Shown here: in pieces, positions 6,855-8,793 of the stretch
How the letters are laid out: the number at the start of each line of letters is the position of its first letter
How positions within the stretch are numbered: position 1 is the first letter of the stretch
Origin: Bacteroidales bacterium
Lineage (GTDB): Bacteria > Bacteroidota > Bacteroidia > Bacteroidales > UBA12077
DNA length: 8,793 nucleotides
Direction: 5' to 3'
Assembly: GCA_030643125.1 (NCBI GenBank)
Contig: DAOWML010000073.1
Span: forward strand, 1-8,793
Made by a program: the position numbers and the translations under genes
The notes under the pieces: generated by a model
What the model was told of the DNA's origin: nothing
What the model saw: only the letters and a program-made list of their open reading frames with translations
The model's database searches: none

Positions 6855-6950
6855 CAATTTATTATTTCATTTCATTAAAAGAATCAAAAATGTTAAAATG
6901 CTTATATTCATTACACTTTGAAACTATTGAGATTTAGAATCCGATATGCA

Positions 6951-6965
6951 CAATATAACATATTG
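6951..6965. promoter_or_regulatory. Perfect palindrome in the divergent DUF364/AOR regulatory region
   Basis: CAATAT (6951-6956) and ATATTG (6960-6965) form a perfect 6-bp inverted repeat with an AAC centre. The palindrome is centred about 53 bp upstream of the AOR candidate -7 element, within the 152 bp between the two divergent -7 elements, where an activator could bind. The DNA is very AT-rich, so chance cannot be excluded. Confidence 0.35.
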
Positions 6966-6974
6966 ATATAAGTC

Positions 6975-7013
6975 ATTTTATACTTTTACAACTTGCCATA
7001 ATTTTATACTTTT
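6975..7013 (+). repeat. 13-bp direct repeat overlapping the AOR promoter
   Basis: ATTTTATACTTTT occurs exactly at 6975-6987 and at 7001-7013, a 26-bp period (about 2.5 helical turns). The second copy runs into the -7 element of the AOR gene. The first copy has TA where the last bases of the -7 element would be, so it is not an equal promoter. It may be a regulator site in two copies or a duplicated promoter that has decayed. Confidence 0.65.
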
Positions 7014-7014
7014 G
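6985..7014 (+). promoter_or_regulatory. Candidate Bacteroidota promoter of the AOR-family gene
   Basis: TACTTTTG at 7007-7014 fits TAnnTTTG exactly and is identical to the -7 element proposed for glnN. TTTA at 6985-6988 is a 3-of-4 match to the -33 element with an 18-nt spacer. The leader would be roughly 35 nt, AT-rich and without a Shine-Dalgarno sequence. Confidence 0.6.
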
Positions 7015-7054
7015 AAAAGCTAAATTTAGAAATATATTTAAAATAGAAATAGAT

Positions 7055-8793
7055 ATGGATATTAACGAAATGAAAAAGAAGCATAAATTGCTTAAGGAGT
7101 ATAAATATGATATTACTCCATTAGACAGAGGTGCTACAGATAAAACGCTGTATATTAACTTGTCTGATAATGTGATTGAAGAAAAAGCTGTTACTCCTTT
7201 AATGAAAGAGAAATTTATTGGAGGAAAAGGTTATGGTTTAAAAATGTTATGGGACGCTACAAAACCTGATACAAAATGGAATGATCCCGAAAATGAAGTT
7301 ATTATTGCTCCGGGACCTGTAAGTGGTATTACACAATATTCCGGTGCTGGGAAATCACTCATTGTTTCTATTTCTCCTACCGATTTTGTTATGGATAGTA
7401 ATGTCGGTGGTTATTTTGGTCCGTTTTTAAAATTTTCGGGTTTCGATGCTCTTGAATTACAAGGGAAAGCCGAAAATGATGTAATCATCTTTATCGATGG
7501 TGTTAACGGAAAAATTGAAATTTTCGAAGCTCCCGAAGAGAATGTTGATAGTCATATGTTAGCAGAACAACTTACCAAGATGTATGCTGATGATGAAAAA
7601 GATAAGAAAAATATTAGTGTAGTTTCTTCAGGTAAAGCAGCTGAAAATTCATTAATTGGAATGCTTAATATAAGTTTCTACGATACTAAAAAGAAAGAAA
7701 TTCGTTTAAAACAAGCTGGTAGAGGTGGTATTGGTTCTGTTTTTAGAGATAAAAAAATTAAAGCTGTTGTAGCAAAAGTTTCCGGTGTTAAAGGAAATGC
7801 CAATAATGTTATTGATATTGACGCTATTCGCGAAAGAGGTAAAAGATTTAATAAAGAGATTAAAGACCTCGACGAAGAACAATGCGAAATGAGAACTAAA
7901 GGAACAGTTCACCTTGTTGAAATAATGAATGATTATGACTTATTACCTGTTAATAATTACAAATATGGTAGTCATAAAGATATTGATAAAATTCATTCTG
8001 AGGTTTGGAAATCTCGATTTGCACAAGGTACTCCCGATGGATGTTGGATTGGTTGTTCAATGAGTTGTGCTAAAGCTGTTCAGAACTTTAAATTGCAAAC
8101 AGGACCTTATAAAGGACAATCAGTTATTGTTGATGGACCCGAATATGAAAATGCTGGTGGTTTAGGTTCAAATGGTGGTATTTTTGACCCTGATTATATT
8201 ATTGAAGCAAACTTTTATTGCGACACTTATGGTATTTGTACTATTACATGGGGAACGCTTGTTGCATTCATTATGGAATGTTACGAAAATGGTATTATTA
8301 ACAAAGAAATTACCGGAGGCTTAGAACTTAACTTTGGTGCTAAAGAAGCAGCACTTGAGTTAATACATCAATTAGCACGTGGCGAAGGATTTGGTAAAAT
8401 AGCCGGTTTAGGTATTGCCAGAATGAAAGATGTTTTTGTTGAAAAGTATGGTGCTGATAGAGCTTTTCTTGACGATATTGGAATGGTAAACAAAAACTTA
8501 GAGTATTTTGAGTATGTTTCAAAAGAATCTTTAGCTCAGCAAGGTGGTTTTGCTATGACTAATAAAGGTCCGCAACATGATGAGGCATGGTTAATCTTTA
8601 TGGATATGGTAAATAACCAAATTCCTACTTTTGAAGATAAAGCAGAAGCTTTACATTATTTCCCAATGTTCAGAACTTGGTTCGGATTAGTTGGATTATG
8701 CAAATTACCTTGGAACGATGTTGAACCTGTTAATAACGCAGAAACTGATGAACCTGCCAAAGTACCTGAGCATGTTGATAATTATGTTGTTAT
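7055..8793 (+). CDS. Aldehyde:ferredoxin oxidoreductase (AOR) family tungsten/molybdenum enzyme, 3' end missing
   Basis: An open frame of 579 codons runs off the window. The encoded cytoplasmic enzyme belongs to the AOR family, which uses a bis-pterin tungsten (or molybdenum) centre and a [4Fe-4S] cluster, typically to oxidise aldehydes to acids with ferredoxin. N-terminal domain signatures are GGKGYG (56-61), VGGYFGPFLKFSGFD from 117, GKAAENSLIG, and AGRGGIG (221-227) followed by DKKIKAVVA. Central and C-terminal signatures are KGT, PVNNY, GPEYEN (361-366), a candidate GPQHDEAW active-site segment (505-512), and VGLCKLPW with C549 as the expected fourth cluster ligand. The first three ligands are C330, C334 and C338, so the spacing is C-x3-C-x3-C instead of the classical C-x2-C-x3-C. 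Two pterin motifs are altered. An N-terminal extension of about 20 residues precedes the usual start; ATG at 7070 is an alternative. Substrate is unknown, and a BamB-like or other subfamily role is possible. Confidence 0.93.
   Translation, partial: MDINEMKKKHKLLKEYKYDITPLDRGATDKTLYINLSDNVIEEKAVTPLMKEKFIGGKGYGLKMLWDATKPDTKWNDPENEVIIAPGPVSGITQYSGAGKSLIVSISPTDFVMDSNVGGYFGPFLKFSGFDALELQGKAENDVIIFIDGVNGKIEIFEAPEENVDSHMLAEQLTKMYADDEKDKKNISVVSSGKAAENSLIGMLNISFYDTKKKEIRLKQAGRGGIGSVFRDKKIKAVVAKVSGVKGNANNVIDIDAIRERGKRFNKEIKDLDEEQCEMRTKGTVHLVEIMNDYDLLPVNNYKYGSHKDIDKIHSEVWKSRFAQGTPDGCWIGCSMSCAKAVQNFKLQTGPYKGQSVIVDGPEYENAGGLGSNGGIFDPDYIIEANFYCDTYGICTITWGTLVAFIMECYENGIINKEITGGLELNFGAKEAALELIHQLARGEGFGKIAGLGIARMKDVFVEKYGADRAFLDDIGMVNKNLEYFEYVSKESLAQQGGFAMTNKGPQHDEAWLIFMDMVNNQIPTFEDKAEALHYFPMFRTWFGLVGLCKLPWNDVEPVNNAETDEPAKVPEHVDNYVV

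Noticed and set aside
6689..6937. Plus-strand open frame of 82 codons overlapping the DUF364 start and the regulatory region
   Set aside because: Antisense to the DUF364 N-terminus, low-complexity translation, and it would cover the divergent promoter region.
6963..6976. FNR/CRP-like site TTGATATAAGTCAT upstream of AOR
   Set aside because: It matches 8 of 10 fixed positions of TTGATnnnnATCAA, but the second half is poor, it overlaps the palindrome and the direct repeat, and the centre is not at a usual activator distance from the predicted start.
7706..7912. Minus-strand open frame of 68 codons
   Set aside because: Antisense shadow inside the AOR gene; Phe/Asn/Ser-rich translation with no recognisable pattern.
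8340..8522. Minus-strand open frame of 60 codons
   Set aside because: Antisense shadow inside the AOR gene, with no promoter or family signal.
1..8793. CRISPR array, transposon, tRNA or rRNA
   Set aside because: No regularly spaced repeats of CRISPR size, transposase, integrase, terminal inverted repeats, cloverleaf or rRNA-like sequence were seen on either strand.

Overview
The window looks like a chromosomal segment of a low-GC member of the Bacteroidota, probably an anaerobic Bacteroidales/Marinilabiliales-type organism. Four things suggest this: a type III glutamine synthetase, AT-rich leaders with no Shine-Dalgarno sequence, several TAnnTTTG-type -7 promoter elements (the Bacteroidota sigma factor signature), and a tungsten/molybdenum aldehyde:ferredoxin oxidoreductase (AOR) family enzyme, which normally means anaerobic metabolism. 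Species cannot be read from the sequence.

Left half (about 1-4650, plus strand). The window opens on the last codons of an unidentified gene followed by a strong intrinsic terminator. A monocistronic-looking type III glutamine synthetase (GSIII) follows, with its own promoter and a GGGG-looped inverted repeat upstream. Next is a membrane-anchored OmpH/Skp-like periplasmic chaperone with promoter and terminator, then a cytoplasmic family-2-like glycosyltransferase. These look like ordinary housekeeping and envelope genes, each in its own transcription unit.

Middle (about 4650-6820, minus strand). A short FtsB/DivIC-type division protein faces the glycosyltransferase. Upstream of it, read on the minus strand, lies the order DUF364 protein -> ThiF/MoeB-like E1 enzyme -> ThiS/MoaD-like sulfur carrier. 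The last two are 2 bp apart. The spacers on both sides of the ThiF-ThiS pair hold short AT-rich repeats.

Right (about 6820-8793). A 238-bp divergent regulatory region separates the DUF364 gene from a large AOR-family gene on the plus strand, which is open at the window end (579 codons visible). The region carries candidate promoters in both directions, a 15-bp palindrome and a 13-bp direct repeat.

The most interesting reading is that the right-hand genes form one functional module: a pterin-tungsten oxidoreductase divergent from a sulfur carrier, its adenylating enzyme and a putative metal-chelating DUF364 protein. No thiamine genes (thiC, thiE, thiG, thiH) are visible beside ThiF-ThiS, so the pair may serve dithiolene sulfur insertion into the tungsten cofactor and DUF364 may handle the metal. 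This is inference from gene neighbourhood only. The AOR also departs from the classical family pattern: C-x3-C-x3-C cluster spacing and two altered pterin-contact motifs.
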